Positions 27,600 through 37,235 of a DNA stretch of 47,153 nucleotides are shown in pieces; position 1 is the first letter of the stretch, and each line of letters opens with the position of its first letter. The position numbers and the translations under genes were made by a program. Origin of the DNA: Actinomycetota bacterium (GTDB lineage: Bacteria; Actinomycetota; Actinomycetes; Actinomycetales; Dermatophilaceae). The notes under the pieces were generated by a model. It was not told the origin of the DNA. It worked only from the letters and a program-made list of their open reading frames with translations, and did no database searches. The stretch lies in contig JAIUOP010000021.1 in NCBI GenBank assembly GCA_020161815.1, positions 1-47,153 on the forward strand, given 5' to 3'.

Positions 27600-27927
27600 G
27601 GCAGTTCCCCGAGGGGGGCGAGTCGGGTGAGCAGGCGAGTGCGTGCGGCCTCGGAGCGGGCGAGGGCCTGGTGCGCCTCGTGCGTGCCGCGGGGCGTGAG
27701 GCGGTAGTAGCGCCGCCGGGGTCGCCCTGCGGCCCGTGGGTCGACCCCTCCCAGCCGCTGGTGAGCCAGCCGACGCCCTCGAGCCGCGCGAGGATGGGGT
27801 GGACGGTGCCGCTCGGCAGGCCGGCCAGGCTCCCGACCTCCAGGCCGTAGCGGTCCCGCGCCGGGTCGTCGAGGAAGACCTCGAGCACCGAACGCGTCGG
27901 ACCGGTCATCCGGGGGGTGCGCTCCAT
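27596..27927 (-). pseudogene. PadR family regulator with an apparent frameshift
   Basis: The first frame gives MTGPTRSVLEVFLDDPARD and GLPSGTVHPILARLEGVGWL, the winged-helix start of a PadR regulator, but leaves the family pattern after SGWEG. The -1 frame then continues correctly with RRRYYRLTPRGTHEAHQALA and ends at TGA (27598-27596), overlapping the next ATG. The switch falls at a run of four C on the plus strand (27745-27748); five would restore one frame of about 110 residues. This is a mutation, a sequencing indel or, less likely, programmed frameshifting. It may regulate itself and the partner gene. Confidence 0.75.
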
Positions 27928-27933
27928 GATCTA

Positions 27934-27939
27934 ACTCTA
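27934..27939 (-). promoter_or_regulatory. Likely -10 box of the padR gene (leaderless)
   Basis: On the minus strand TAGAGT lies 6 nt before ATG 27927. The surrounding TAGGTAGAGTTAGATC is AT-rich for this genome and could also hold the regulator's own operator. The 151-nt gap 27928-28078 is a divergent promoter region shared with alaS. Confidence 0.45.
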
Positions 27940-28004
27940 CCTAGGGGGTGGGTGTCGCGCCAGAGGTGCGGGATTCCCGTTCGAGACGCGACCACGCGCT
28001 CCCG

Positions 28005-28010
28005 TAACAT
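28005..28010 (+). promoter_or_regulatory. Possible -10 box for alaS
   Basis: TAACAT fits the TANNNT pattern and lies 68 nt before the alaS ATG. TTCGAG (27980-27985) is a weak -35 candidate with 19-nt spacing. One copy of the dispersed octamer (28029-28036) lies in the predicted leader. Confidence 0.3.
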
Positions 28011-28078
28011 GGCCCACTGGCCCGCGCACGGCATACGGACGCGACGACCTCCGGACGGACAAGGACGAGAACGCACGC

Positions 28079-30775
28079 ATGGAAACCGCAGAGATCCGCC
28101 GCCGGTGGCTGAACTTCTTCGAGAAGAACGGCCACACGATCGTGCCCTCGGCCCCCCTCATCCACGACGACCCGAACCTGCTGTTCGTCAACGCGGGCAT
28201 GGTGCCCTTCAAGCCGTACTTCCTCGGCCAGCAGAGCCCGCCATGGGACCGGGCGACGAGCGTGCAGAAGTGTGTGCGCACCCAGGACATCGAGGAGGTC
28301 GGCAAGACCTCGCGGCACGGCACCTTCTTCCAGATGAACGGCAACTTCTCCTTCGGGGACTACTTCAAGGAAGGCGCCATCAAGCTCGCCTGGGACCTGG
28401 TGACCACGTCCCAGGCCGAGGGCGGCTTCGGCCTCGAGGGGGACCGCCTCTGGGCCACTGTCCTCCACGACGACGACGAGGCGATCGACCTCTGGCTGGC
28501 CCTGACCGACATCCCGGCCGAGCGGATCGTCCGGCGCGGCCGCCTCGACAACTACTGGTCGATGGGTGTGCCCGGACCGGGTGGCCCGTGCAGCGAGATC
28601 TACTACGACCGCGGCCCGGAGTACGGCCCCGAGGGTGGCCCGGCCGTCGACGAGGACCGCTTCCTCGAGTTCTGGAACCTCGTCTTCATGCAGGACGAGC
28701 TCTCCGCGGTGCGGTCCAAGGAGGACTTCGACATCGCCGGCTCGCTGCCGAAGAAGAACATCGACACCGGCATGGGCCTGGAGCGGATGGCCTCCATCCT
28801 CCAGGGCGTCGACAACATGTACGAGATCGACGAGGTCTATCCGGTGCTGGCCAAGGCCGCCGAGATGACCGGCAAGCGCTACGGCGAGCACTCGGGGCAG
28901 TCCGCGGACTCCAGCCACCCCGACGACGTGCGGCTGCGCGTCGTCGCCGACCACGTGCGCTCCTCGCTCATGCTCATCGGTGACGGCGTCACCCCGGGCA
29001 ACGAGGGCCGCGGCTACGTCCTGCGTCGCATGCTGCGCCGTTCGGTGCGTTCGATGCGCCTGCTCGGCTTCGAGGACCCGTGCCTGCCCGAGCTGCTGCC
29101 CGTCTCGCTGGAGCGGATGAAGCAGTCCTACCCCGAGCTGGAGACCGGCTTCGAGCGGATCGCCAGCATTGCGTATGCCGAGGAGGAGGCCTTCCGTCGC
29201 ACGCTCGCCTCGGGGACGACGATCCTCGACGCCGCGGTCGCGCGGACCAAGGAGTCCGGCGGCTCGGTGCTCGCGGGGGAGCAGGCCTTCCAGCTCCACG
29301 ACACCTACGGCTTCCCGATCGACCTGACCCTGGAGATGGCGCAGGAGCAGGGCCTGGAGGTCGACCGCGAGGGCTTCACCCGCCTCATGCAGGAGCAGCG
29401 GGAGCGGGCCAAGGCCGACGCCAAGGCCAAGAAGTCCGGCCACGCCAACACCGAGGTCTGGAAGGAGCTGCGCGCCCTCGGCGCGACCGACTTCCGCGCC
29501 TACCAGGAGCTGTCCTCCGAGGCCAAGGTCGTCGGCCTGGTGCTCGAGGGTGAGTCGGTGAGCGAGCTCGAGCCGGGCCAGCGCGGCCAGGTGATCCTCG
29601 ACCGCACCCCGTTCTATGCCGAGTCCGGCGGCCAGATCGCCGACGACGGCGTCATCACGGCCGATGGCACGCTCCTGAAGGTCGTCGACGTCCAGCGCCC
29701 GGTCAAGGGCCTCATCGCGCATACGGTCGAGGTGGTCACCGGTCCGATCCGGGTCGGGGCCCCGGTCCTTGCCGAGGTCGACGAGGACTGGCGCATCTCG
29801 GCCTGCCAGGCGCACTCGGGCACGCACGTCGTGCACGCGGCATTGCGCCAGGTGCTCGGCCCGTCGGCGCTGCAGTCCGGCTCCTACAACAAGCCCGGCT
29901 ACCTGCGCCTGGACTTCGCGTGGAACCAGGGGCTCTCCGCGGCCACGCGCAGCGAGATCGAGGAGGTCGCCAACCTCGCTGTGCGCAAGGACCTCCCGGT
30001 GCGGGCGCTGTTCATGACGCTGCCCGAGGCCCGGGAGTTCGGTGCGCTGGCGCTCTTCGGCGAGACCTACGACGAGCAGGTGCGCGTCGTGGAGATCGGC
30101 GGCCCGTGGTCGCGTGAGCTCTGCGGTGGCACCCACGTCCAGCACTCCTCCCAGGTCGGCGCGCTCACCATCACCGGCGAGTCCTCCGTCGGGTCCGGGG
30201 TGCGGCGTCTCGAGGCCTACGTCGGCATGGACGCCCTGCGCCACCTCGCGCGCGAGCGGGCGATCGTCCACGAGCTGTCCACGATGATCAATGCGCAGCC
30301 GCAGGAGCTCACCGAGCGGATCGGGGCGATGGTGGCCCGGCTCAAGGAGGCCGAGCGCGAGCTCGACAAGGCGCGCCGAGACCAGCTCCTCGCCGGCGCC
30401 TCGGCCCTGCTCGCCTCGGCCAAGGACGTCGGCGGCATCACCTTCCTCGCCCATGACCTCGGCGAGGCCGGAGCCGATGACGTGCGCAACCTCGTCGTCG
30501 ACCTGCGCGGCCGCCTCGGCCAGGAGCGGCCCAGTGTCGTCCTCGGGGCCGGCGTGGCCAAGGGCCGACCGGTCGTCGTCATCGCGACCAATGACGCGGC
30601 CCGCGCGCGAGGCGTCAAGGCCGGCGAGCTGGTCCGGATCGCGGCCACCACCCTCGGCGGTGGCGGTGGCGGCAAGGACGACATCGCGCAGGGTGGCGGC
30701 CAGGATGCGACCAAGGTCGGCGAGGCGACGAACGCCGTGGAGTGGCGGGTCGGCGAACTGGCCGCGGCCCGCTGA
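28079..30775 (+). CDS. alaS: Alanyl-tRNA synthetase
   Basis: 898 residues. The class II aminoacylation domain begins IRRRWLNFFEKNGHTIVPSA and contains NAGMVPFKPYFLG and GNFSFGDYFKEGAI. The editing domain has the HxxxH zinc motif (AHSGTHVVHAAL) and the ELCGGTHVQHSS motif. The C-terminal C-Ala/DHHA1 domain ends with a glycine-rich GGGGGGKDDIAQGGG segment that is normal for AlaRS. Length matches actinobacterial homologues. It heads the alaS-ruvX-mltG-aroE-aroC-aroK-aroB series. Confidence 0.97.
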   Translation: METAEIRRRWLNFFEKNGHTIVPSAPLIHDDPNLLFVNAGMVPFKPYFLGQQSPPWDRATSVQKCVRTQDIEEVGKTSRHGTFFQMNGNFSFGDYFKEGAIKLAWDLVTTSQAEGGFGLEGDRLWATVLHDDDEAIDLWLALTDIPAERIVRRGRLDNYWSMGVPGPGGPCSEIYYDRGPEYGPEGGPAVDEDRFLEFWNLVFMQDELSAVRSKEDFDIAGSLPKKNIDTGMGLERMASILQGVDNMYEIDEVYPVLAKAAEMTGKRYGEHSGQSADSSHPDDVRLRVVADHVRSSLMLIGDGVTPGNEGRGYVLRRMLRRSVRSMRLLGFEDPCLPELLPVSLERMKQSYPELETGFERIASIAYAEEEAFRRTLASGTTILDAAVARTKESGGSVLAGEQAFQLHDTYGFPIDLTLEMAQEQGLEVDREGFTRLMQEQRERAKADAKAKKSGHANTEVWKELRALGATDFRAYQELSSEAKVVGLVLEGESVSELEPGQRGQVILDRTPFYAESGGQIADDGVITADGTLLKVVDVQRPVKGLIAHTVEVVTGPIRVGAPVLAEVDEDWRISACQAHSGTHVVHAALRQVLGPSALQSGSYNKPGYLRLDFAWNQGLSAATRSEIEEVANLAVRKDLPVRALFMTLPEAREFGALALFGETYDEQVRVVEIGGPWSRELCGGTHVQHSSQVGALTITGESSVGSGVRRLEAYVGMDALRHLARERAIVHELSTMINAQPQELTERIGAMVARLKEAERELDKARRDQLLAGASALLASAKDVGGITFLAHDLGEAGADDVRNLVVDLRGRLGQERPSVVLGAGVAKGRPVVVIATNDAARARGVKAGELVRIAATTLGGGGGGKDDIAQGGGQDATKVGEATNAVEWRVGELAAAR

Positions 30776-30789
30776 GCGAGCACGCCACG

Positions 30790-31302
30790 ATGCGGCCGGG
30801 AGTGCGGGTCGGCGTCGACGTCGGCTCGGTCCGGGTCGGCGTGGCCCGCAGCGACCCGTCCGGCCTCCTCGCCAGCCCCGTCCAGACCCTGGCGCGCGGT
30901 GTCGAGGGCCCGGCGGACGGCGAGGACGAGGACGTCCGGCAGCTGGTCGCCCTCGTCGCCGAGGTCGAGGCGATCGAGGTCGTGGTCGGCCTGCCGCGGA
31001 CACTCGCGGGGGTCGAAGGTCCGGCCGCCGCGAAGGCACGTCAGTATGCTGCGGTGCTGGCACGGAGCATCGCCCCCGTGAGCGTGCGTCTGGTCGACGA
31101 GCGGCTCACGACGGTCGATGCCCACCGAGCCCTCCGCGAGAGCGGGGTCGCCGGGCGACGGCAGCGACAGGTCGTCGACCAGGTGGCCGCCGTCCTCATC
31201 CTGCAGTCCGCCCTGGACGAGGAGCGGAGCTCAGGACGGCCGCCGGGCGAACTGGTGGCCCACAAGCGGCGCAGGCCGCGCGTGAAGGATGGACGAGCAT
31301 GA
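30790..31302 (+). CDS. ruvX: RuvX/YqgF family putative pre-16S rRNA nuclease
   Basis: 170 residues, RNase H-like fold. The N-terminal motif GVDVGSVRVGVARSD carries the first catalytic Asp; VVVGLPRTLAG and VDERLTTVDAHRAL are the other family motifs, and QVVDQVAAVLILQ holds the last Asp. YqgF takes part in processing the 5' end of 16S rRNA. ATG 30790 is chosen; the ribosome binding site is weak and translation may follow on from alaS, 14 nt upstream. Its stop overlaps the mltG ATG. Confidence 0.93.
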   Translation: MRPGVRVGVDVGSVRVGVARSDPSGLLASPVQTLARGVEGPADGEDEDVRQLVALVAEVEAIEVVVGLPRTLAGVEGPAAAKARQYAAVLARSIAPVSVRLVDERLTTVDAHRALRESGVAGRRQRQVVDQVAAVLILQSALDEERSSGRPPGELVAHKRRRPRVKDGRA

Positions 31303-32489
31303 CTGACCCGCTGGACGACGCGATCTTCGGTGGCCCCGAACCGGCGCAGGACCGCCCGGCCGAGCCGTCCCGACGCACTCGCCGCACCAAGACGCCGCGC
31401 CGCACCGGGCGCAAGCTCGTCGTGCTCCTGCTCGCCCTGGCCCTGGTCGGGGGTGCCGGTTTCGGCACGGTGACCGTCCTCAAGCCGCTCCTGGGCAAGC
31501 TCACCGGCTTCGGCTCGTCCGCGGACCTCGACTATCCGGGGCCGGGCGAGGGTGAGGTCTCCATCGCCGTCGCCTCCGGGCAGACCGGGGAGGACATCGC
31601 CACGACGCTGCGGGACGCCGGCGTCACCAAGTCGCGCACGGCATACCTCCAGGCCGCTGCCGGCGACCCGGCCGCGGCCGCCCGGATCCAGCCGGGCACC
31701 TACACGCTGAAGAAGGGCATGACCGGCGTCGACGCCTTCAAGGTCATCTCCAACCCCGCGAACGCCGTGCGCAACGGGGTCACCCTGCCCGAGGGCCTGT
31801 GGGCCAGCGAGACCTTCGCCCGGCTCTCCGAGGCCTCCGGGATCCCCGTCGCGGAGTACGAAGCCGCTGCGAAGGACCCCGCCGCCATCGGCCTCCCGGC
31901 TGCGGCCGGCGGCAACGTGGAGGGGTGGCTCTCGCCGACGACCTACGAGTTCCCCGAGGGATCGACCGCGGCCCAGCAGCTCTCCATCATGGTCAAGCGC
32001 ACCGTCGACGAGCTCACCAAGCTCGGGGTGGCGCCGGACCAGCAGCAGCGCCTCCTCACCCTCGCGAGCATCGTCGAGGGCGAGGTCAACGCCGGCACCG
32101 ACCGCGGCAAGGTCGCCCGCGTCATCGAGAACCGGCTCGACAACCCGACCGGCCCCACGGTGGGCTTCCTCCAGATGGACAGCACCCGCAACTACGCGAT
32201 CCAGAAGCGGGGCAACCTCTCCGCCGCCGACGTCGAGCGGTCCAAGGCCAGCCCCTACGACACCTACGCCCACAAGGGCCTGCCCCCAGGACCGATCAAC
32301 AACCCGAGCAATGCCTCGATCGAGGCCACGGTGAACCCGCCCGCGGGCAACTGGTACTACTTCGTGACGGTCAACTTCGACACCGGTGAGACCTTGTTCG
32401 CCGAGACCCTGGCCGAGCAGGAGCAGAACATCGCCAAGTTCCGCCAGTGGTGCCGCGACAACCCGGGCAAGTGCGACGCCGGCAACTGA
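31299..32489 (+). CDS. mltG: Endolytic murein transglycosylase MltG
   Basis: 396 residues. A basic cytoplasmic segment (RRTRRTKTPRRTGRK) precedes one membrane helix (about residues 39-60). A LysM-like region (SIAVASGQTGEDIATTLRDA) is followed by the YceG catalytic domain, with Glu260 in LASIVEGEV and the family signature YDTYAHKGLPPGPINNPS. MltG cuts nascent glycan strands and so sets glycan chain length. ATG overlaps the ruvX stop. Confidence 0.95.
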   Translation: MTDPLDDAIFGGPEPAQDRPAEPSRRTRRTKTPRRTGRKLVVLLLALALVGGAGFGTVTVLKPLLGKLTGFGSSADLDYPGPGEGEVSIAVASGQTGEDIATTLRDAGVTKSRTAYLQAAAGDPAAAARIQPGTYTLKKGMTGVDAFKVISNPANAVRNGVTLPEGLWASETFARLSEASGIPVAEYEAAAKDPAAIGLPAAAGGNVEGWLSPTTYEFPEGSTAAQQLSIMVKRTVDELTKLGVAPDQQQRLLTLASIVEGEVNAGTDRGKVARVIENRLDNPTGPTVGFLQMDSTRNYAIQKRGNLSAADVERSKASPYDTYAHKGLPPGPINNPSNASIEATVNPPAGNWYYFVTVNFDTGETLFAETLAEQEQNIAKFRQWCRDNPGKCDAGN

Positions 32490-32511
32490 CGCCCACGTGC
32501 CACCGACACCG

Positions 32512-33348
32512 ATGAAGCGGGCCGCCGTCCTCGGGTCGCCGATCGCGCACTCCCTCTCGCCGACGCTGCACAACGCCGGGTATGCCGCCCGCGGCCTGGC
32601 CGAGTGGACGTACGGGCGTCGTGAGGTCACCGCGAGCGAACTGGGCGACGTCGTCGCCGCCCTGGACGAGGAGTGGCGAGGGCTGTCGCTGACGATGCCA
32701 CTCAAGGAGGCCGCCTTCGAGGTCGCCACCACGGTCAGCGACGTGGCGACCCGGGCTGGCGCGATCAACACGCTGACCCGCCGGGACGACGGTGGCTGGG
32801 ACGCGACGAACACCGACGTGGCCGGGATCGTCGAGGCACTGCGCCCGCACCTCCGGGGCCCGTCGCAGCTGCCGCGCGCCACGGTCGTCGGGGCCGGAGC
32901 CACGGCCCGCTCGGCCCTCCTGGCCCTGAAGGCCCTGGGCTGCGCCGACATCATCGTGCGGGCTCGCCGACCGGAAGCCGCCGAGGAGGTGACGCACTGG
33001 GCGCGCGAGACGTTGGGGATCGAGACGACCGCGGCCGGACCGATCTCGGGTCTCGGGCCGGGGGAGCAGCTCGTCGTCTCGACCGTGCCGCCGGCGGCCT
33101 CGCTCCTCGTGGCCACTGCGCTGTCGGCGACGGGCCGACCCGGGGAGCTCGACGCGCCAGTCCTCCTCGACGTGGTCTATGCCGACTGGCCGACGCCCTT
33201 GGCCCGCGAGGCCGCGCGGCTGGGCTGGACCGTCGTCAGCGGCCTCGACATGCTCGTGCACCAGGCGGCCGCGCAGTTCGAGCTGTTCACGGGGGTGCCC
33301 GCTCCGGTCGAGGCGATGATGGACGCCGGCCGGGCCGCTCTCGCCTGA
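32512..33348 (+). CDS. aroE: Shikimate dehydrogenase family protein
   Basis: 278 residues; NADPH-dependent reduction of 3-dehydroshikimate. The substrate domain has AVLGSPIAHSLSPTLHNAGY and SLTMPLKEAA, with the catalytic Lys, plus the NTDVAGI motif. The nucleotide-binding loop is VVGAGATARSA, in which the usual GAGGAAR pattern is altered, so cofactor preference could differ. ATG 32512 is chosen; GTG 32497 is an alternative and neither has a clear ribosome binding site. It sits between mltG and aroC in the shikimate cluster. Confidence 0.92.
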   Translation: MKRAAVLGSPIAHSLSPTLHNAGYAARGLAEWTYGRREVTASELGDVVAALDEEWRGLSLTMPLKEAAFEVATTVSDVATRAGAINTLTRRDDGGWDATNTDVAGIVEALRPHLRGPSQLPRATVVGAGATARSALLALKALGCADIIVRARRPEAAEEVTHWARETLGIETTAAGPISGLGPGEQLVVSTVPPAASLLVATALSATGRPGELDAPVLLDVVYADWPTPLAREAARLGWTVVSGLDMLVHQAAAQFELFTGVPAPVEAMMDAGRAALA

Positions 33349-33366
33349 CGTGCGAGGATTTCGGGC

Positions 33367-34590
33367 ATGTTGCGTTGGCTGACCGCGGGGGAGTCCCATG
33401 GCCCCGCCCTCCTCGCCACCCTCGAGGGCCTGCCGGCCGGTGTGGAGGTCACGAGCACTGACGTGGCCGCTGCGCTGGCCCGCCGCCGGCTGGGCTTCGG
33501 GCGTGGTGCGCGGATGAAGTTCGAGCAGGACGAGGTCGAGTTCCTCGGGGGCGTGCGCCATGGACGGACCCTGGGCTCCCCGATCGCGATCCGGGTCGGC
33601 AACAGCGAGTGGCCCAAGTGGCGGACCGTGATGAGCCCGGACCCGGTGAGCGAGGAGGCCTATGCCGCTGCCGACGACGTGAACGCCGAGAAGGAGATCG
33701 CGCGCAACAAGGCCCTCACCCGGCCGCGACCCGGTCACGCCGACCTCGTCGGCATGCAGAAGTACGCCTTCGACGACGCCCGGCCCATCCTCGAGCGCGC
33801 CTCCGCCCGTGAGACCGCCGCCCGCGTCGCCCTCGGCGAGGTCGCGGCCCGCTTCCTCGCCCAGGCCTACGGCATCCGCCTGGTCTCCCACACCGTCTCG
33901 ATCGGCACCTCGTCCGTCGCCGACGACGCCGCCTGGCCCACCCCCGAGGACGTCGAGGCGCTCGACGCCGATCCGGTGCGCACCCTCGACGCCGACGGCA
34001 GCGCCGCCATGGTCGCCGAGGTGGAGGCCGCGAAGAAGGACGGCGACACCCTCGGCGGCGTCGTCGAGGTGCTGGCCTACGGCCTGCCGCCGGGTCTGGG
34101 CTCCCACGTCCACTGGGACCGCCGACTCGACGCGCGCCTGGCCGCCGCCCTCATGGGCATCCAGGCGATCAAGGGTGTCGAGGTCGGTGACGGCTTCCGC
34201 ACGGCGGCCCGTCGCGGCAGCCAGGCGCACGACGAGATGGAGCGCGACGCCGACGGCACGATCCACCGCCGCACCGGACGCGCCGGCGGCACCGAAGGGG
34301 GCATGAGCGTCGGCGGGATCCTGCGCGTGCGGGCCGCCATGAAGCCGATCAGCACCGTCCCCCGCGCCCTGGACACCATCGACATCGCCTCCGGCGAGCC
34401 GGCGACGGCCATCCACCAGCGCTCCGACGTGTGCGCCGTCCCGGCGGCCGGGGTCGTCGCCGAGGCGATGGTCGCGCTCGTCCTGGCCGAGGCCTGCCTG
34501 GAGAAGTTCGGCGGCGACTCGGTGAGCGAGACGGCACGCAACCACACGGCATACCTCGCCGCCATCCCTGCGTCGATGCGGACCTGGTGA
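33367..34590 (+). CDS. aroC: Chorismate synthase
   Basis: 407 residues; FMN-dependent conversion of EPSP to chorismate. Family signatures are visible: [20 protein letters not shown] at the start, [33 protein letters not shown] and the C-terminal [18 protein letters not shown]. Length is as expected. The stop overlaps the GTG start of the kinase gene. Confidence 0.97.
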   Translation: MLRWLTAGESHGPALLATLEGLPAGVEVTSTDVAAALARRRLGFGRGARMKFEQDEVEFLGGVRHGRTLGSPIAIRVGNSEWPKWRTVMSPDPVSEEAYAAADDVNAEKEIARNKALTRPRPGHADLVGMQKYAFDDARPILERASARETAARVALGEVAARFLAQAYGIRLVSHTVSIGTSSVADDAAWPTPEDVEALDADPVRTLDADGSAAMVAEVEAAKKDGDTLGGVVEVLAYGLPPGLGSHVHWDRRLDARLAAALMGIQAIKGVEVGDGFRTAARRGSQAHDEMERDADGTIHRRTGRAGGTEGGMSVGGILRVRAAMKPISTVPRALDTIDIASGEPATAIHQRSDVCAVPAAGVVAEAMVALVLAEACLEKFGGDSVSETARNHTAYLAAIPASMRTW

Positions 34591-35111
34591 CCACACGCAT
34601 GGCACCACGCGTCGTCCTCATCGGCCCACCCGGCAGCGGCAAGACCACGGTCGGCCGGGCGCTCGCCCGGCTCCTCGAGACCCGCTTCCACGACACCGAC
34701 GCAGCGGTCGAGGCCGCGACCGGTCGCGCCATCGCCGACATCTTCGTCGAGGACGGGGAGCCGGCCTTCCGGGCGCTCGAGCGCGCCGAGGTCACGCGCG
34801 CGCTCGTGGAGGAGGACGGCGTGCTCGCCCTCGGCGGCGGCGCACCGATGGACCCGGAGTCGCAGGTGGCGCTGGCGGCCGGGCACACCGTCGTCTTCCT
34901 CGACGTCGGGATCGCGGACGCGGCAAAGCGGGTCGGTTTCGACCAGTCCCGCCCACTCCTCGCCGTCAACCCCCGGGCCTCGTGGGTGCGGCTGATGAAC
35001 GAGCGTCGCCCGACCTACGAGCGGCTCGCCACAGCGGTCGTCAGCACCGCCGGGCGCACGCCGGGGGAGATCGCCGCCGAGATCGTGGAGCTGCTCCGGG
35101 AGGGGTCATGA
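34587..35111 (+). CDS. aroK: Shikimate kinase
   Basis: 174 residues. P-loop [11 protein letters not shown], shikimate-binding DTDAAVE, the GGG motif in [11 protein letters not shown] and the lid arginine in QSRPLLA. GTG 34587 is chosen because it overlaps the aroC stop (GTGA), giving an [13 protein letters not shown] start; ATG 34599 is the alternative. Its stop overlaps the aroB ATG. Confidence 0.95.
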   Translation: MTTRMAPRVVLIGPPGSGKTTVGRALARLLETRFHDTDAAVEAATGRAIADIFVEDGEPAFRALERAEVTRALVEEDGVLALGGGAPMDPESQVALAAGHTVVFLDVGIADAAKRVGFDQSRPLLAVNPRASWVRLMNERRPTYERLATAVVSTAGRTPGEIAAEIVELLREGS

Positions 35112-36184
35112 CCCTCGTCGCAGTGGGGGACCGCTATGACGTCACCATCGGTCGCGGGCTGCTCGACACGGCCGCCGCTGCTGTCCCCGAGCGTGCGGAG
35201 CAGGTCCTGGTCGTCCACAGCGAAGCCCTCCCGGGACCGGCCGAGCAGGTCGCGGCGGGCATAGAAGCGAGCGGTCGCCGCGCCCACCTCGCGGCCGTGC
35301 CCGATGCCGAGGCCGCCAAGACCGTCGACGTCCTCGCCGGCCTGTGGGCGCGGCTGGGGCAGCTGGGCTTCACCCGGACCGACGCGATCGCCGCAGTCGG
35401 CGGTGGCACGGTCACCGACCTCGGGGGCTTCGCGGCCGCGAGCTGGTTGCGGGGCGTGCCCGTGGTGCAGGTGCCGACCACGCTGCTGGCCATGGTCGAC
35501 GCGGCCGTCGGTGGCAAGACCGGCATCAACACCCCCGAGGGCAAGAACCTCGTCGGCGCCTTCCACGAGCCGGCGGCGGTGCTCTGCGACCTCGACCTGC
35601 TCCGCACCCTGCCACGCGTGGACCTCGTCGCCGGGCTCGCCGAGGTGATCAAGGGCGGCTTCATCGCCGACCCGGTGATCCTGGAGCTCGTCGAGTCCGA
35701 CCCCGAGGGGGCGACGCGCTGGGACGGCCCGCACCTCGAAGAACTCGTCGAGCGCAAGATCCGGGTCAAGGCCGAGGTCGTCGCGGCCGACCTCAAGGAG
35801 TCCTTCCTCCGCGAGATCCTCAACTACGGCCACACCTTCGGCCATGCCATCGAGCAGGTCGAGGCCTACCGACGTCGCCATGGCGAGGCCGTCGCCATCG
35901 GCATGGTGTATGCCGCGGAGCTGGCTCGCCGCGCGGGTCACCTCTCCGACGACGTCGTCTCCCGGCACCGCGCCGTGCTCGAGAGCGTCGGCCTGCCCAC
36001 GGCATACGAAGCGGGAGCGGGGCGCGGCTGGGAGGAGCTGCTCACCGCCATGCGCCGCGACAAGAAGAGCCGGGGCGCGCAGCTGCGGTTCGTGGTCCTC
36101 GACGACATCGCCCGGCCGGCGCGGCTCGACGGGCCGAGCGAGGACTGCCTGCGGGCGGCCTTCGAGGCGGTCACCACACGTTAG
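35108..36184 (+). CDS. aroB: 3-dehydroquinate synthase
   Basis: 358 residues; NAD- and metal-dependent cyclisation of DAHP. Signatures: AVGGGTVTDLGGFAAASWLR (NAD binding), PTTLLAMVDAAVGGKTGIN, and metal ligands in AEVIKGGFI, NYGHTFGHAIE and HGEAVAIGM. ATG overlaps the aroK stop. It is the last gene of the aro series; a hairpin terminator begins directly after the stop. Confidence 0.97.
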   Translation: MTLVAVGDRYDVTIGRGLLDTAAAAVPERAEQVLVVHSEALPGPAEQVAAGIEASGRRAHLAAVPDAEAAKTVDVLAGLWARLGQLGFTRTDAIAAVGGGTVTDLGGFAAASWLRGVPVVQVPTTLLAMVDAAVGGKTGINTPEGKNLVGAFHEPAAVLCDLDLLRTLPRVDLVAGLAEVIKGGFIADPVILELVESDPEGATRWDGPHLEELVERKIRVKAEVVAADLKESFLREILNYGHTFGHAIEQVEAYRRRHGEAVAIGMVYAAELARRAGHLSDDVVSRHRAVLESVGLPTAYEAGAGRGWEELLTAMRRDKKSRGAQLRFVVLDDIARPARLDGPSEDCLRAAFEAVTTR

Positions 36185-36225
36185 GTGCGTGGAGATTCCA
36201 CACCATGGCGCAGTTCTCCACGCAC
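36185..36225 (+). terminator. Hairpin terminator after aroB
   Basis: A perfect 11-bp stem, GTGCGTGGAGA (36185-36195) with TCTCCACGCAC (36215-36225), with a 19-nt loop, begins right after the aroB stop. There is no U-tract, as is common for actinobacterial terminators. The following 79 nt to the next start contain only a ribosome binding region (GAGGGTGAGGG). Confidence 0.65.
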
Positions 36226-36304
36226 GCAACGCCGCGGTGGTGCGCACAGCAGGGGCACAGGGGATCGACAGCGCGCGCCTGAAGGCGTCCACGAGGGTGA
36301 GGGC

Positions 36305-37222
36305 ATGACGACGCCACGGATCATCCCCGCCGCCCTGCTCGCCGACGACCACGACCACGACCCGAGCAGCGAGCTCGATCGGGGCCTGAGCTACGACGTC
36401 GGCACCGTCCTGCGCCGACGTGGGGCTCTCGGGCTGCTCGGTGGGGCCGGGCTCGTCGCGCTCGCTGGGTGCGCGACGGCGGCCACGTCCGGGGGAGGCA
36501 CGTCGAGTACGGCCACGGCGAGCGCCAGCGCCTCGACGTCGGCAACGACGGCGGCGGGTGCGGTGGTCACTCCGGCCACCACCCCCACGCCTGCGGACTC
36601 CGTCGTTCCGGACGAGACGGCCGGCCCCTACCCGGGCGATGGCTCGAACGGCAAGAACGTGCTCGACGACGCCGGGGTCATCCGAAGCGACATCTCCACG
36701 AGCATCGGCTCGAGCGAGAGGATCGCCGGCGTGCCCATGACGGTCCACCTCACCGTCACCGATTCCACCAACGAGTATGCCGCGATGCCCGGTGCCGCGG
36801 TCTACCTCTGGCACTGCGACGCCCAGGGCCGCTACTCGATGTACTCCCAGGGAGTGACCGACCAAACCTTTGCCCGAGGGGTCGTCGAGACCGATGCGCA
36901 GGGGACGGCGACCTTCACCTCGGTGTTCCCGGGCTGCTACGCCGGGCGCTGGCCGCACATCCACTTCGAGGTCTACAAGAGCACCGCGGAGGCGACGAGC
37001 AGCGGCCAGATCGTCAAGACCAGCCAGATCGCCCTGCCCCAGGCGGCGTGCGAGCAGGTCTATGCCGACTCGGCGACCTATCCGCAGAGCACCCGCAACC
37101 TCGGGCAGCTGAGCCTGACCACCGACAACGTCTTCAGCAACGACGGCGGCATCCACCAGCTTGCGACGGTCACCGGCGACAGCACGTCGGGCTACGTGGT
37201 CAACCTGACCATCGGCGTGTGA
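36305..37222 (+). CDS. Lipoprotein with intradiol dioxygenase-like domain
   Basis: 305 residues. A cytoplasmic N-terminus with RRRGALGLLGG (twin-Arg like) leads to a lipobox (VALAGC, Cys56) and a Thr/Ser/Ala linker to about residue 95. The domain starts at ETAGPYPGDG and keeps the four iron-ligand positions of protocatechuate-type dioxygenases: Tyr177 (AQGRYSMY), Tyr212, His218 and His220 (GCYAGRWPHIHFEV). It is probably a secreted, membrane-attached Fe(III) ring-cleavage-like enzyme; the substrate is unknown. It is not part of shikimate synthesis, from which it is separated by the terminator. Confidence 0.85.
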   Translation: MTTPRIIPAALLADDHDHDPSSELDRGLSYDVGTVLRRRGALGLLGGAGLVALAGCATAATSGGGTSSTATASASASTSATTAAGAVVTPATTPTPADSVVPDETAGPYPGDGSNGKNVLDDAGVIRSDISTSIGSSERIAGVPMTVHLTVTDSTNEYAAMPGAAVYLWHCDAQGRYSMYSQGVTDQTFARGVVETDAQGTATFTSVFPGCYAGRWPHIHFEVYKSTAEATSSGQIVKTSQIALPQAACEQVYADSATYPQSTRNLGQLSLTTDNVFSNDGGIHQLATVTGDSTSGYVVNLTIGV

Positions 37223-37235
37223 GGCGACCCGGTCG

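Noticed and set aside
27941..31063. Long open frame (1040 codons) on the minus strand opposite alaS
   Set aside because: Its translation is Arg/Gly/His-rich low complexity without any family motif and lies fully antisense to a complete AlaRS gene; such frames are common in very high-GC DNA.
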